A DNA stretch of 64,000 nucleotides from assembly GCA_016124615.1 (NCBI GenBank), contig WGNF01000003.1, forward strand, positions 744,001-808,000, in the 5' to 3' direction. The translations under genes and the position numbers were made by a program. Source of the DNA: Paracoccaceae bacterium. Its GTDB lineage: Bacteria > Pseudomonadota > Alphaproteobacteria > Rhodobacterales > Rhodobacteraceae. Positions 8,405-16,846 of this stretch are shown one piece after another. Position 1 is the first letter of the stretch. Each line of letters starts with the position of its first letter. Below the pieces are notes generated by a model that saw only the letters and a program-made list of their open reading frames with translations, searched no databases and had not been told where the DNA came from.

Positions 8405-11198
8405 CATCCGCCTCCCCACTGTCCGCCCCTCCGGCCGCAAGTTCCCGGTTCACCACCGCGGCCGCCGCCGCCGTGACCCCGGCGAGATGCCGCGCCAGCG
8501 TGGCGACGTCGGGCGTATCGGTCTCGCGCAGCAGCACCGCGCGCGCCCCTTCGCCCAACGCCTCGACGCGGGAGGCCCCCAGCAACTTGGTAGCACAGCG
8601 CAGCCGCCAGCACAGCCGATATGCGGCAAGCAACGTGCGCTCTGCGTCATCGGACAGCCCCCCGGCCCGGACACCGGCACCAAGCTGAAGCTCCACCGCC
8701 CGGGCGGGCGATCCGGCCTGCAGCGCCGCCATCTGCGCCAGAAGCTCGATATCCAGTAGCCGCCCCGGCCCACGCTTCGCATCCCAGGGGTCGGGCGTGG
8801 GGGTGGCGGCGGCAAGCCGGGCGCGCATGTCGGCGACATCCGCCCGCACCGCCGCGCCGCCGCTCTTATCGATCAGCAGCGCCCGGCGGAACGCCTCGAC
8901 CTCGTCGCCCAGCCCTTCGTCGCCGACCAGCACACGGGCGCGGGTCAGCGCCAGATGTTCCCAGGTCCAGGCTTCATCCTGCTGATAGGCGCGGAACGCG
9001 GTCAGCGAGGTCGCCACCGGCCCCTGCCGCCCCGAGGGGCGCAACCGCATGTCGACCTCGTAAAGCCGCCCTTCCGCCATCGGCGCCGACAGCGCCGTTA
9101 CCAGCGCCTGCGTCAGCCGCGCGTAATAGGGCCGCGCGGCCAGCGGGCGCGGCCCGTCGGAGGCTTCGACCCCGGCGGGGTCGTAGATCACGATCAGGTC
9201 CAGATCGCTGTCGGAATGCAGCCGCCCGGCGCCGAGCGAGCCCATGCCCAGCACCACCGCCCCCCGCCCCGGCGGGGCGCCATGCTTACGGGTGAATTCT
9301 GCAAGGCACGGCAGCCAGACCGCACCGACCACGGCGCCCGCCAGATCGGCGTATTGCGCGCCCGCCTCGAACGCGTCGATCAACTCGTGCAGGTGGTGCA
9401 CGCCGATGCGGAAGTGCCATTCCTTCGCCCAGGTCCGCGCCGCATTCAGCGCGGCTTCGTAATCCACCGCGCCGGCCAGGTGTTGGCCCAGATCGGCCTG
9501 CAACGCCGCCCGCCCCGGCCAGGGCGCGAAGAAGCTGCCGCCGATCACCGCATCCAGCACGCTTGCGTTGCGCGACAGGTATCGCGCCAGCGCGGGCGCG
9601 GTGGCGGCGATGTCGACGATCAGGTCGATCAGCTGCGGGTTGGCCTCGAACAGCGCAAAGACCTGCACCCCGGCGGGCAGCCCGGCCAGAAAACCGTCGA
9701 AGCTGCGCAGGGCGGCCTCGGGGTCGGCGGCGCGGGCCAGCCGGGTCAGGATCGCGGGCCGCAGGCGGGTGAAAATCTCGACCGCGCGGGCCGACCGCAG
9801 CGCCGGATAGCCGCGCCAGCCGCGCACGATCTCTTCCGCCGGGCCCGACAGCACGGGGCCCGCCTCGGCCTCGCCGGGGGCAAAGAAGCCTTCGGTCAGC
9901 GCCGCCACCTCGGTCAGCCGCGCCTTCAGCGCGCGGCGAAAGCGGGTGGTGTCGGCCTCGCCCATGAACCGGGCCAGCCGGTCGAAGCCCTCGGGGTTGG
10001 CGGGCAGAAGGTGGGTCTGGGCGTCCTGCACCATCTGCAGGCGGTGTTCGACCTCGCGATGGGCACGGTAAAGCGTGGTCAGCGCCGTGGCATCGTCCTC
10101 TGGCACCCAGCCCTTGGCGGCCAGCCGCGCCAGCCCCTCGACCGTGCCGCGTACCCGCAGATCGGGGTCGCGCCCGCCGGCAATCAGCTGGCGGGTCTGG
10201 GTGAAGAACTCAATCTCCCGGATGCCGCCCATGCCCAGCTTCATGTTGTGGCCATCCAGCACGATCGGCCCGTGCAGCCCCTTGTGGCTGCGGATGCGCA
10301 GCCGCATGTCATGCGCGTCGCGGATGGCGGCGAAATCCAGATGACGGCGCCAGACGAAGGGGGTCAGCGTGGTCAGAAACCTTTCGCCCGCCGCCAGATC
10401 GCCCGCGCAGGCGCGCGCCTTGATATAGGCGGCGCGTTCCCAGGTGCGCCCCTCGCCCTCGTAATACTGTTCCGCCGCCCCCATCGACAGGCAGACCGGC
10501 GTGACCGAGGCATCGGGGCGCAGCCGCAGGTCGGTGCGGAACACGTAGCCCTCGGCCGTCGGATCGCTGAGCAGCGCCGCCATCTTCCGCGTCACCCGGA
10601 TGAAGGCCGCGCGGGCTTCTTGCACGTCGTCGCCATCATAGCGCGTCTCGTCGAACAGGCAGATCAGGTCGATGTCGGACGAGTAGTTCAACTCCCCCGC
10701 CCCCATCTTGCCCATCGCCAGCGCGACCATGCCGCCCGCAACCTGCGCATCCTCGGGCCCGGCCCCCGGCAGCTTGCCGCGCCGGATCTCTTCCGCCACC
10801 AGCCGCTTCAGGCACAGATCCACCGCCCGGTCGGCCAGCCGCGTCAGCGCGCCGGTGACCGCACCGAGCGGCCAGACACCGCCCAGATCGGCCAGCGCCG
10901 CCAGCAGCGCCACCCGCCGCTTGGCCTGCCGCAGCGCCGATCCGAGCGTGTCGAGCGGCACATCGTCCAGCGCGGCCAGTACGGCGGCCAGCGCCGTTTC
11001 CGGCTCCAGCGTCAGGGCGGCGCGCAGCCAGTCGGCCTCGCGCAGCAGCAGGCCCTTCAGGAACGGGCTGCACCCGGCGGTGCCCGCCAGCAGGCCGCGC
11101 AGTTCGGGCGCAAGGTCGGAATACGCGGCACTGGCCTCGGCGCCCGCGGCCGGGTCGTAGGCAATGGGCGCGCGGGTCAGGCGGGCGGCGAAGCTCAT
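8391..11198 (-). CDS. glnE: Glutamine synthetase adenylyltransferase / deadenylase
   Basis: Bifunctional enzyme that adds AMP to, and removes it from, glutamine synthetase in response to PII and glutamine. The protein is 935 aa, normal for GlnE. The two nucleotidyltransferase centres are visible: MGAGELNYSSDIDLICLFDE in the N-terminal (deadenylase) half and GSLGAGRLHSDSDLDLIVIY in the C-terminal (adenylylating) half. Reading continues upstream in frame, but MSFAARLTRAPIAYDP at 11198 is the natural N-terminus. The ribosome site is weak. It overlaps the small hypothetical gene downstream. Confidence 0.95.
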   Translation of the reverse strand: MSFAARLTRAPIAYDPAAGAEASAAYSDLAPELRGLLAGTAGCSPFLKGLLLREADWLRAALTLEPETALAAVLAALDDVPLDTLGSALRQAKRRVALLAALADLGGVWPLGAVTGALTRLADRAVDLCLKRLVAEEIRRGKLPGAGPEDAQVAGGMVALAMGKMGAGELNYSSDIDLICLFDETRYDGDDVQEARAAFIRVTRKMAALLSDPTAEGYVFRTDLRLRPDASVTPVCLSMGAAEQYYEGEGRTWERAAYIKARACAGDLAAGERFLTTLTPFVWRRHLDFAAIRDAHDMRLRIRSHKGLHGPIVLDGHNMKLGMGGIREIEFFTQTRQLIAGGRDPDLRVRGTVEGLARLAAKGWVPEDDATALTTLYRAHREVEHRLQMVQDAQTHLLPANPEGFDRLARFMGEADTTRFRRALKARLTEVAALTEGFFAPGEAEAGPVLSGPAEEIVRGWRGYPALRSARAVEIFTRLRPAILTRLARAADPEAALRSFDGFLAGLPAGVQVFALFEANPQLIDLIVDIAATAPALARYLSRNASVLDAVIGGSFFAPWPGRAALQADLGQHLAGAVDYEAALNAARTWAKEWHFRIGVHHLHELIDAFEAGAQYADLAGAVVGAVWLPCLAEFTRKHGAPPGRGAVVLGMGSLGAGRLHSDSDLDLIVIYDPAGVEASDGPRPLAARPYYARLTQALVTALSAPMAEGRLYEVDMRLRPSGRQGPVATSLTAFRAYQQDEAWTWEHLALTRARVLVGDEGLGDEVEAFRRALLIDKSGGAAVRADVADMRARLAAATPTPDPWDAKRGPGRLLDIELLAQMAALQAGSPARAVELQLGAGVRAGGLSDDAERTLLAAYRLCWRLRCATKLLGASRVEALGEGARAVLLRETDTPDVATLARHLAGVTAAAAAVVNRELAAGGADSGEADDARG

Positions 11199-11289
11199 GG
11201 CGCAAGGATGCGGCGCGGCGCGGGCGCGGTCAACGGGGGTTGCAGAGCGCCGGACCCCGCGACAGGATGCCCCGAACCGGAGGAGCCTG

Positions 11290-11760
11290 ATGAGCAAAAG
11301 CCTGAAACGGGTCACCGCGGCACTGGAAGCCGCCGGGGTGGCGACCGAGATCCTTGCCGCGACCGAGGATACCCGCACCGCCGCGCAGGCCGCCGCCGTG
11401 GCGGGCTGTGCGATTGACCAGATCGTGAAGTCGATCATCTTTCGCGGCGAAGCCTCGGGCCATGTGCGGCTGTTCCTGACTGCGGGCGGCAATCAGGTCA
11501 GCCCCGACAAGGCCAGCGCCCTGGCGGGCGAGCCGCTGGGCCGGGCCGATGCCGATCTGGTGCGGGCGGAAACCGGATTTGCCATCGGCGGCGTCTCGCC
11601 CGTCGGCCATATCGCCCCGGTCACCGCATTCCTTGACCCGCGGCTGATGGAATTTCCGCTGGTCTGGGCCGCGGCGGGCACGCCGCGCCACATCTTTGCC
11701 ATCGCGCCCGAAACGCTGTTGCGCATCACCGGCGCGACGCTGGCGCCCTTTGCCGCCTGA
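11290..11760 (+). CDS. YbaK/EbsC-family aminoacyl-tRNA deacylase
   Basis: A 156-aa single-domain YbaK/ProX-like protein. Such enzymes hydrolyse mischarged tRNAs (for example Ala- or Cys-tRNA-Pro). AAAVAGCAIDQIVKSIIFRG with its conserved Lys and GFAIGGVSPVGH near the C-terminal third are family signatures. The start at 11290 has GGAGGAG upstream. It diverges from glnE and its stop abuts the stop of the convergent VPLPA-CTERM gene with no spacer. Exact substrate not inferable. Confidence 0.88.
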   Translation: MSKSLKRVTAALEAAGVATEILAATEDTRTAAQAAAVAGCAIDQIVKSIIFRGEASGHVRLFLTAGGNQVSPDKASALAGEPLGRADADLVRAETGFAIGGVSPVGHIAPVTAFLDPRLMEFPLVWAAAGTPRHIFAIAPETLLRITGATLAPFAA

Positions 11761-12333
11761 TCAGGCGCGGGCGGGCCGCCGTTTGCGGCCCATCAGCCCG
11801 ACCGCCCCCAGCCCTGCCACCAGCAGCGGCAGCCCGGCGGGCAGCGGCACCGGCGCGGGCACGGCGCGCAGGTTGTCGATGTTGAACTGGGTGTTGATCG
11901 TGGGGTTCGTCGCGTCGGCGAAGGTCACCGTGGTGAAGGCGGTCGGCGAGATCACGGCAAAGAACTTGGTCGAGCCGCTCAACGTGGCCGACAGCACGCC
12001 GTCCAGATAGACGTTCGCCACCTCGCCGCTCAGCAGGCTGCCGATGTCGACGGCGAAGGACGTCACCGCCTCCGAGAAGTTCAGCGTGGTGGTCTGGCCG
12101 TTCTTCGCGGTGCCGCCGACCTGCGTGACCTTGTTGTTGGTCAGCTTGAACACGCCGCCCAGCGACGACAGCAGCGTGCCGTCCAGCGTGCCGCCGTTGA
12201 AGGTTTCGCCGACCGACGGCGTATACCCCAGCGCCGCCGTATAGGTGGCAAGCGTCGTGTAGGTGACCGTGGCCGCCCCCGACGGGGCCGCCGCCGCCGC
12301 AACCAGAGCCGACAATCCCATGACCCGAAGCAT
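11761..12333 (-). CDS. VPLPA-CTERM sorting-domain surface protein
   Basis: A 190-aa exported protein: signal peptide (GLSALVAAAAAPSGA), a Thr/Ser/Asn-rich beta-type body, and the C-terminal tripartite tail VPLPAGLPLLVAGLGAVGLM followed by GRKRR. That tail is the VPLPA-CTERM signal known from Rhodobacterales, processed by an exosortase-type enzyme and usually linked to exopolysaccharide or biofilm matrix. The ATG at 12333 follows GGGGAG. No exosortase or polysaccharide gene is nearby, so sorting would act in trans. Function of the body unknown. Confidence 0.88.
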   Translation of the reverse strand: MLRVMGLSALVAAAAAPSGAATVTYTTLATYTAALGYTPSVGETFNGGTLDGTLLSSLGGVFKLTNNKVTQVGGTAKNGQTTTLNFSEAVTSFAVDIGSLLSGEVANVYLDGVLSATLSGSTKFFAVISPTAFTTVTFADATNPTINTQFNIDNLRAVPAPVPLPAGLPLLVAGLGAVGLMGRKRRPARA

Positions 12334-12519
12334 CTGCCCGGACTCCCCTGAACCAGATCGCCGATCCGGTCGGATGGCACGCCACCCCGGCCGGTCGGCC
12401 CGCGCCCTCTTTGGCCCCGGATCGCGGCAATTCTTCAGCGCAATCGCGATCAATGATGGTTTATCCGGCGCGTTGTTGTGGCATTTGCCTTTATTCAGCG
12501 GCCCGCCCCCGGCGCCCCA

Positions 12520-12538
12520 ATGTGAATTTCTTTTACAT
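12520..12538. promoter_or_regulatory. Inverted repeat ATGTGAA-N5-TTTACAT
   Basis: First of two near-identical palindromes upstream of the DUF2852 gene. Arms of 7 bp (one mismatch) with a 5-nt centre. It lies just upstream of a candidate -35 (TTGACG, 12544-12549). The regulator is unknown; spacing does not match PpsR (TGT-N12-ACA) or FnrL sites. Confidence 0.55.
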
Positions 12539-12543
12539 CCCAC

Positions 12544-12572
12544 TTGACGCAAGCCCGCCGACTCCCAATCTT
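12544..12572 (+). promoter_or_regulatory. Putative promoter of the DUF2852 gene (TTGACG-N17-AATCTT)
   Basis: TTGACG at 12544-12549 and AATCTT at 12567-12572, 17-nt spacer, 45 nt before the ATG. The predicted start of transcription falls in the second palindrome. Confidence 0.45.
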
Positions 12573-12576
12573 GGCA

Positions 12577-12595
12577 ATGTGAAAGCAATTCACAT
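12577..12595. promoter_or_regulatory. Inverted repeat ATGTGAA-N5-TTCACAT
   Basis: Second palindrome, with perfect 7-bp arms, exactly 57 bp after the first and 22 bp before the DUF2852 start codon. It overlaps the likely transcription start, a position suited to repression. Confidence 0.6.
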
Positions 12596-12617
12596 GGTCA
12601 CGCACAGGAGATCGCCA

Positions 12618-13028
12618 ATGACCGCCCTTTCCGCCTGGCCGACGCAGGCTCAAGACTGGCTCGACGAGCGCGGCAAGCCCGCGTGGATCGCGGCCATGAT
12701 CCTCGGTTTCGTCGTCTTCTGGCCCGCGGGCCTTGCCATCCTTGCCTACATGATCTGGAGCAAACGCATGTTTAATGGATCCTGCCGTCACGGCCGCCAC
12801 CAGGCCCGCATGATGCATCGCCACGGGATGCGGTCCTCCGGCAACACCGCCTTCGATTCCTACAAGACCGACACCCTGCGTCGGCTGGAGGAAGAACAGG
12901 AAGCCTTCGAGACGTTCCTGCAGCGCCTGCGCGACGCCAAGGACAAGACCGAATTCGACGCCTTCATGGACGACCGCGCCCGCGCGGCCCGCAGCGAAGG
13001 CACCGGCCCGAGCGACCCGGCCAACTGA
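12618..13028 (+). CDS. DUF2852 membrane protein
   Basis: A 136-aa protein with one strong transmembrane segment (WIAAMILGFVVFWPAGLAIL, about residues 23-42). A short basic His/Met-rich stretch follows, then a predicted helical coiled coil (RRLEEEQEAFETFLQRLRDA) near the C-terminus. This layout is that of the DUF2852 family of alphaproteobacteria, of unknown role. The ATG at 12618 follows CAGGAG. Two related palindromes in its promoter suggest specific control. A hairpin at 13047 follows it. Confidence 0.8.
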   Translation: MTALSAWPTQAQDWLDERGKPAWIAAMILGFVVFWPAGLAILAYMIWSKRMFNGSCRHGRHQARMMHRHGMRSSGNTAFDSYKTDTLRRLEEEQEAFETFLQRLRDAKDKTEFDAFMDDRARAARSEGTGPSDPAN

Positions 13029-13046
13029 GCCCAAGATCCACGGAAC

Positions 13047-13071
13047 CGGGCGGCCCCCAGCGGGTCGCCCG
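13047..13071 (+). terminator. Hairpin after the DUF2852 gene
   Basis: Stem CGGGCGGCCC / GGGTCGCCCG with a 5-nt loop, followed by TCCTTTC. The U-run is poor, so termination may be partial. Confidence 0.5.
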
Positions 13072-13103
13072 TCCTTTCATGGCGACCCTTCATGGAGCCC
13101 GCA

Positions 13104-13559
13104 ATGCTGAGTGCTGCGCCCTACGCCCGCCTGCCCGACCCCGATTTTCAGGCCGAGTTCTACCGCGACGTGCCCGCCAAGCGGCTCTTCGCCTGGGCCA
13201 TCGACACCGTCGTTGTCGCCGTGATGGTGGCGCTGATCGTGCCGCTGACCGCCTTCGTCGCGCTCTTCTTCCTGCCGCTGCTGTTCCTGACGCTGAACTT
13301 CCTTTACCGCTGGGTCACGCTCAGCTCGGGGTCGGCGACCTGGGGCATGCGGCTGGCGGCAATCGAGTTCCGGCGCATCGACGGCACCCGTTTCGACGCC
13401 ATCACCGCCTTTCTGCACACGCTGGGCTATACGCTGTCGATTTCATCCGTGCTGCCGCAACTCGTCTCGGTCGTGCTGATGGCCACCGGTCCGCGCGCGC
13501 AGGGGTTGAGTGACCTTGTATTGGGCACCGTTGCGATCAACCGGGCGGGGCGGCGCTGA
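13104..13559 (+). CDS. RDD family membrane protein
   Basis: A 151-aa integral membrane protein. The family motif is visible at the start of the first helix (KRLFAWAIDTVVVAVMVAL), followed by a second helix (AFVALFFLPLLFLTLNFLY) and a third near residues 110-130. SGSATWGMRLAAIEF is also typical of RDD proteins. Function unknown, sometimes linked to transport. The ATG at 13104 has GGAG 9 nt upstream; an in-frame ATG at 13092 is less likely. It follows the DUF2852 gene by 75 bp with a hairpin between. Confidence 0.85.
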   Translation: MLSAAPYARLPDPDFQAEFYRDVPAKRLFAWAIDTVVVAVMVALIVPLTAFVALFFLPLLFLTLNFLYRWVTLSSGSATWGMRLAAIEFRRIDGTRFDAITAFLHTLGYTLSISSVLPQLVSVVLMATGPRAQGLSDLVLGTVAINRAGRR

Positions 13560-13654
13560 TCGGCGCGGCCCGCGGCAACCTTTCGCTTGGCGGATGTGTG
13601 ACAGCTTGCTAACGTCTATGCTGCAAGTGCCTCATTCCACGCTGATCGACCCCG

Positions 13655-14491
13655 ATGCGCCACAGCCTTCCCATCGCGCCGCAGTTCTATGTGACGGCCC
13701 CGCAGCCATGCCCGTACCTTGACGGGCGGATGGAGCGCAAGCTGTTCACCTCGCTGCAAGGCGACCGCGCCGAGCGGCTGAATGACTCGCTGTCCAAGCA
13801 GGGCTTTCGCCGCTCGCAGAACGTGCTGTACCGGCCGTCCTGCGCCGAATGTTCGGCGTGTCTGTCCGCCCGCATCCGGGTGGCGGATTTCAAACCCTCG
13901 CGCAGCCAGCAGCGCACGCTGAAACGCAATGCAGCGCTCAGCCGCGAGGCGACCAGCCCCTGGGCGACCGAGGATCAATACGCCCTGTTTCGCCGCTATC
14001 TGGACAGTCGGCACGCCGATGGCGGCATGGCCGACATGGATATTTTCGAATTCGCCGCGATGATCGAGGAAACCCCGGTCCGCAGCCGCCTGATCGAATA
14101 TACCGAAGCCGCGGCCACCAAGGGCCGCCGCCGCAACCTGATCGCGGTCTGCCTGACCGACGTGCTCGATGACGGGCTGAGCATGGTCTATTCGTTCTAC
14201 GATCCCGACCGCGCCGCCGCCAGCCTTGGCACCTACATCATCCTTGATCACGTCCGCATCGCGCGTGAGGCCGGGCTGCCCTACGTCTACCTTGGCTACT
14301 GGGTGCCGGGCAGCCGCAAGATGGGCTACAAGGCCAACTTCTCGGCGCTGGAGATCTACAAGCAGGGCCAGTGGCAGCCGCTGGGCGATGCGGCGCAGCA
14401 CAGCGCGCAGTTGCACCCGCTGTCGGTCGATCCGATCTCGGAACAGGTGGCGCGGATTTCGCTGCCCGACGCCCTGCCGCGCCCGCTGTGA
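13655..14491 (+). CDS. bpt: Aspartate/glutamate leucyl(arginyl)transferase, N-end rule
   Basis: Transfers an amino acid from aminoacyl-tRNA to proteins with N-terminal Asp or Glu, marking them for ClpS/ClpAP degradation. 278 aa. Signatures are [15 protein letters not shown], the Cys cluster [26 protein letters not shown], and the GNAT-like C-terminal part with [16 protein letters not shown]. Bacterial enzymes of this class (Bpt/Ate) usually use Leu, and Leu versus Arg cannot be decided here. Its stop overlaps the next gene's GTG start (GTGA). Confidence 0.92.
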   Translation: MRHSLPIAPQFYVTAPQPCPYLDGRMERKLFTSLQGDRAERLNDSLSKQGFRRSQNVLYRPSCAECSACLSARIRVADFKPSRSQQRTLKRNAALSREATSPWATEDQYALFRRYLDSRHADGGMADMDIFEFAAMIEETPVRSRLIEYTEAAATKGRRRNLIAVCLTDVLDDGLSMVYSFYDPDRAAASLGTYIILDHVRIAREAGLPYVYLGYWVPGSRKMGYKANFSALEIYKQGQWQPLGDAAQHSAQLHPLSVDPISEQVARISLPDALPRPL

Positions 14492-14883
14492 CCTCGCAGG
14501 CCCGGATTGGCGCGGTGGCGCTGGTGGTGCCCGATTATGACGCGGCCATCGCCTTCTATGTCGGCAGTCTCGGCTTCCGGCTGACCGAAGACCTGCCGAT
14601 GGGCCCGAAACGCTGGGTCACGGTGGAACCGCCCGGCGGCGGCTGCCGTCTGGTGCTGGCCCGTGCCGAGGGGGCGGCGCAGCAGGCCGCGATCGGCAAC
14701 CAGACCGGCGGCCGCGTCGGCTTTTTCCTGCACACCGACGATTTCGCCCGCGATCACGCGGCGATGCAGGCCGCGGGCGTGGTGTTCGAGGAAACGCCGC
14801 GGCACATGCCCTATGGCAGCGTCGCGGTCTGGCGCGACCCGTTCGGCAACCGCTGGGACCTGATCGGCCCCACCGCCGCCTGA
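14488..14883 (+). CDS. VOC family (glyoxalase-like) protein
   Basis: A 131-aa single-domain vicinal-oxygen-chelate protein. [20 protein letters not shown] opens the first beta-alpha-beta-beta-beta module, and [20 protein letters not shown] and [12 protein letters not shown] form the second; these are hallmarks of glyoxalase/bleomycin-resistance folds. Substrate unknown. The GTG at 14488 overlaps the bpt stop by 4 nt, which fixes the start and indicates coupled translation. Whether it is functionally linked to the N-end rule is unknown. Confidence 0.82.
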   Translation: MTSQARIGAVALVVPDYDAAIAFYVGSLGFRLTEDLPMGPKRWVTVEPPGGGCRLVLARAEGAAQQAAIGNQTGGRVGFFLHTDDFARDHAAMQAAGVVFEETPRHMPYGSVAVWRDPFGNRWDLIGPTAA

Positions 14884-14890
14884 TCCGGCG

Positions 14891-15241
14891 TCAGCTTTTC
14901 TTCGGCCAGGCCTCGCTTTGGCAAATGCCAAGTGCGCAGCCCTGAATGGTCAGCCCCGTCGGCTTGTCGGTCGGGGTAAAGGTCACGGTGCCGTTGAACC
15001 GCATGAAGCCCGGCATGTCGGGGTGCTTCATATGGCCGCCTTTCCAGGTGCCATCGGGCTGTTTCAGCATACCGTTGCACATCTCGAAGCCGTCGCTGAC
15101 ACGGGTGCAGAACAGCTTGCCATCGGTGACGACGACCGAAATATCCTGATTTCCCTTGCGGATGTAGGTATCGGCGGATGCCATTCCGGCAGCCAGAAAC
15201 AGCGCCGTGGCACAAAGCCCGGCGAAAGCCTTCTTGTTCAT
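14891..15241 (-). CDS. Small secreted Cys-containing hypothetical protein
   Basis: A 116-aa protein with a clear Sec signal peptide (MNKKAFAGLCATALFLAAGMASA, cleavage after ASA). The mature part has four cysteines (FCTR, MCNG, GCALGIC), suggesting disulfides in the periplasm, and reads like a small beta-rich domain. No family recognised with certainty. GGGAGGCG precedes the ATG at 15241. It converges with the VOC gene, leaving 7 bp between the stops. Confidence 0.75.
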   Translation of the reverse strand: MNKKAFAGLCATALFLAAGMASADTYIRKGNQDISVVVTDGKLFCTRVSDGFEMCNGMLKQPDGTWKGGHMKHPDMPGFMRFNGTVTFTPTDKPTGLTIQGCALGICQSEAWPKKS

Positions 15242-15377
15242 TGTGCGCCTCCCTCGCCCGCCGCGATCACTCCTCCTGCCGCGGCGAACTGTGACCAGCG
15301 TAGGTCAGGCGACCTGCAAATCAATTCCGAAAATGGCATTCATTGCCGCTGCGACAATCCGTCTCAGCAACCCGGAG

Positions 15378-16028
15378 TCAGAGCACGCCGGCCAGCACGT
15401 TGATGGTCAGCGCCAGCACGCCGAGGTTGAAGAAGAACGACACCAGCCCCTGCACCAGTGCGGTGCGCCGCATCAGGCGGTCGGTGATCGTCACGTCCGA
15501 GACCTGACAGGTCATCCCGATGACGAAAGAGAAGTAGCAGAAATCGGCAAAGACCGGCGCCGCGTTGCCGGGAAAGGCCAGCCCGCCGCGATCGTGCTTG
15601 CCGACCTGATCATAGTAAAGGTGCGCGTAGTGCAGCGCGTAGACCAGATTGACCAGCGTCCAGCCCAGCACCAGCGTCACCACCACCAGCGCAAGATCGG
15701 CCGGGGTCCGCCCCGACTGCCGCACCGCCATCCCCAGCGCCAGCAGCACCGCGACCAGCGCCGCCAGCAGCAGCGCCAGCAGCAGGGTGCGGCCGCCATC
15801 GTCGCGCTCGGCACTGGCCCGCATCCGGGGAATGTGTTCGTCGCGCCACAGCGGCGCGGCGCTGACGATGAACACCGCGGCGCCGATGTCGAAGCCAGTG
15901 ATCAACGCGACGCTGGGCCGCAGACCGGGCACCGCCAACCCGGCCGCCAGCGCTACCGCGACGAAGATCGCAAGGAACGCCAGAAAGCGCGGATGCGGCA
16001 GGCGGTTCAGGCCAAGGCGTTGGCTCAT
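15378..16028 (-). CDS. DUF1345 membrane protein
   Basis: A 216-aa polytopic membrane protein with about five hydrophobic segments. Typical DUF1345 features are LVNLVYALHYAHLYY and FADFCYFSFVIGMTCQVSDV, where short conserved loops separate helices. Function unknown. The ATG at 16028 (MSQRLGLNRL) is preferred; reading is open further upstream through a phased repeat, which is not expected to be coding. Five 11-bp-spaced repeats lie directly upstream. Confidence 0.85.
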   Translation of the reverse strand: MSQRLGLNRLPHPRFLAFLAIFVAVALAAGLAVPGLRPSVALITGFDIGAAVFIVSAAPLWRDEHIPRMRASAERDDGGRTLLLALLLAALVAVLLALGMAVRQSGRTPADLALVVVTLVLGWTLVNLVYALHYAHLYYDQVGKHDRGGLAFPGNAAPVFADFCYFSFVIGMTCQVSDVTITDRLMRRTALVQGLVSFFFNLGVLALTINVLAGVL

Positions 16029-16037
16029 CGGGTTCCG

Positions 16038-16092
16038 TCGGTCAAACGTCGGTGCGAAATCGGTGCCGGATCGGTGCAGGTTCGGTGTGCCC
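16038..16092. repeat. Five 11-bp-phased TCGGT direct repeats
   Basis: TCGGT starts at 16038, 16049, 16060, 16071 and 16082, exactly 11 bp apart. The middle copies extend to TCGGTGC. The array lies 10 nt upstream of the DUF1345 start codon and about 170 bp upstream of the TRAP permease operon. 11-bp direct-repeat spacing is that of OmpR/PhoB-type response-regulator sites, but it may also be a simple microsatellite. Confidence 0.6.
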
Positions 16093-16162
16093 CGAACCGC
16101 CCTTTCCGCCGCCCCCATCCTCGCCGCGCCGGGTCCGCTGTCAAGCCTTGGCCGCCGCCCGG

Positions 16163-16191
16163 TTGACGCATTCGCCGTTCTTCGACATAGC
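16163..16191 (+). promoter_or_regulatory. Promoter of the TRAP permease operon (TTGACG-N17-CATAGC)
   Basis: TTGACG at 16163-16168 and CATAGC at 16186-16191 with 17-nt spacing, 71 nt before the small permease ATG. Confidence 0.55.
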
Positions 16192-16261
16192 TGAACCCGA
16201 TCCGTCCGGCGAGCCAATCGCCGGATCGCAAGGACCGGGACGACACCGGCAGGGGGGACAG

Positions 16262-16846
16262 ATGGACGGACTTCTGAAGCTGTCGCGCGGCATCGACCGC
16301 GTGACGGAGGCAATTGGCAAATCGGTCGGCTGGCTCATCCTGGTCGCGATTCTGGTCAGCGCCGTCAACGCGACGGTGCGCAAGCTGTTCAACGAATCCT
16401 CGAACGCCTGGCTGGAACTGCAATGGTACCTTTACGGCGCCGCCTTCCTGCTGGCCGCCGCCAATACATTGAAACAGAACGAGCATATCCGGATCGACAT
16501 TGTCTATGGCGCGCTGTCGCGGCGCGCGCAGCACTGGATCGACCTGCTCGGGCATCTGTTCTTCCTGATGCCCTTCGTGGTGCTGATGGATTCCTACTTC
16601 GTGCCCTGGGTAACGAAATCCTTCGTCTCGGGCGAGATGTCCACCAATGCCGGCGGGCTGATCCTGTGGCCGGCAAAGGCGCTGCTGCTGGCGGGCTTCC
16701 TGCTGCTGACGGCGCAGGGCGTTTCCGAAATCATCAAGAAAATCGCCATCATGCGCGGCAAGATGGACGACCCGACCCCCTTCGTATCTGCCCATCAGGC
16801 GGCTGAAATCGAAGGCGAGCTGCTGGCCGGGGAGATCCGCAAATGA
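16262..16846 (+). CDS. TRAP transporter small permease (DctQ type)
   Basis: A 194-aa inner-membrane protein with four hydrophobic helices. The DctQ-family core is SSNAWLELQWYLYGAAFLLA and LKQNEHIRIDIVYG. It pairs with the large permease to import organic acids using the Na+ gradient. The ATG at 16262 follows AGGGGGG. It overlaps the large permease gene (ATGA). The likely partner receptor is the TakP-like protein at 19.3-20.4 kb, which is encoded convergently on the other strand; that pairing is inferred from proximity. Confidence 0.92.
   Translation: MDGLLKLSRGIDRVTEAIGKSVGWLILVAILVSAVNATVRKLFNESSNAWLELQWYLYGAAFLLAAANTLKQNEHIRIDIVYGALSRRAQHWIDLLGHLFFLMPFVVLMDSYFVPWVTKSFVSGEMSTNAGGLILWPAKALLLAGFLLLTAQGVSEIIKKIAIMRGKMDDPTPFVSAHQAAEIEGELLAGEIRK

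Noticed and set aside
8955-11417. Open frame of 820 codons on the plus strand opposite glnE
   Set aside because: Shadow of glnE in GC-rich DNA; Arg/Gln/His-rich translation without any family signature.
12520-12595. Palindromes read as PpsR, FnrL or CRP sites
   Set aside because: Spacing gives TGT-N11-ACA and TGTGA-N7-TCACA, one base off PpsR and CRP, and there is no TTGAT-N4-ATCAA for FnrL.
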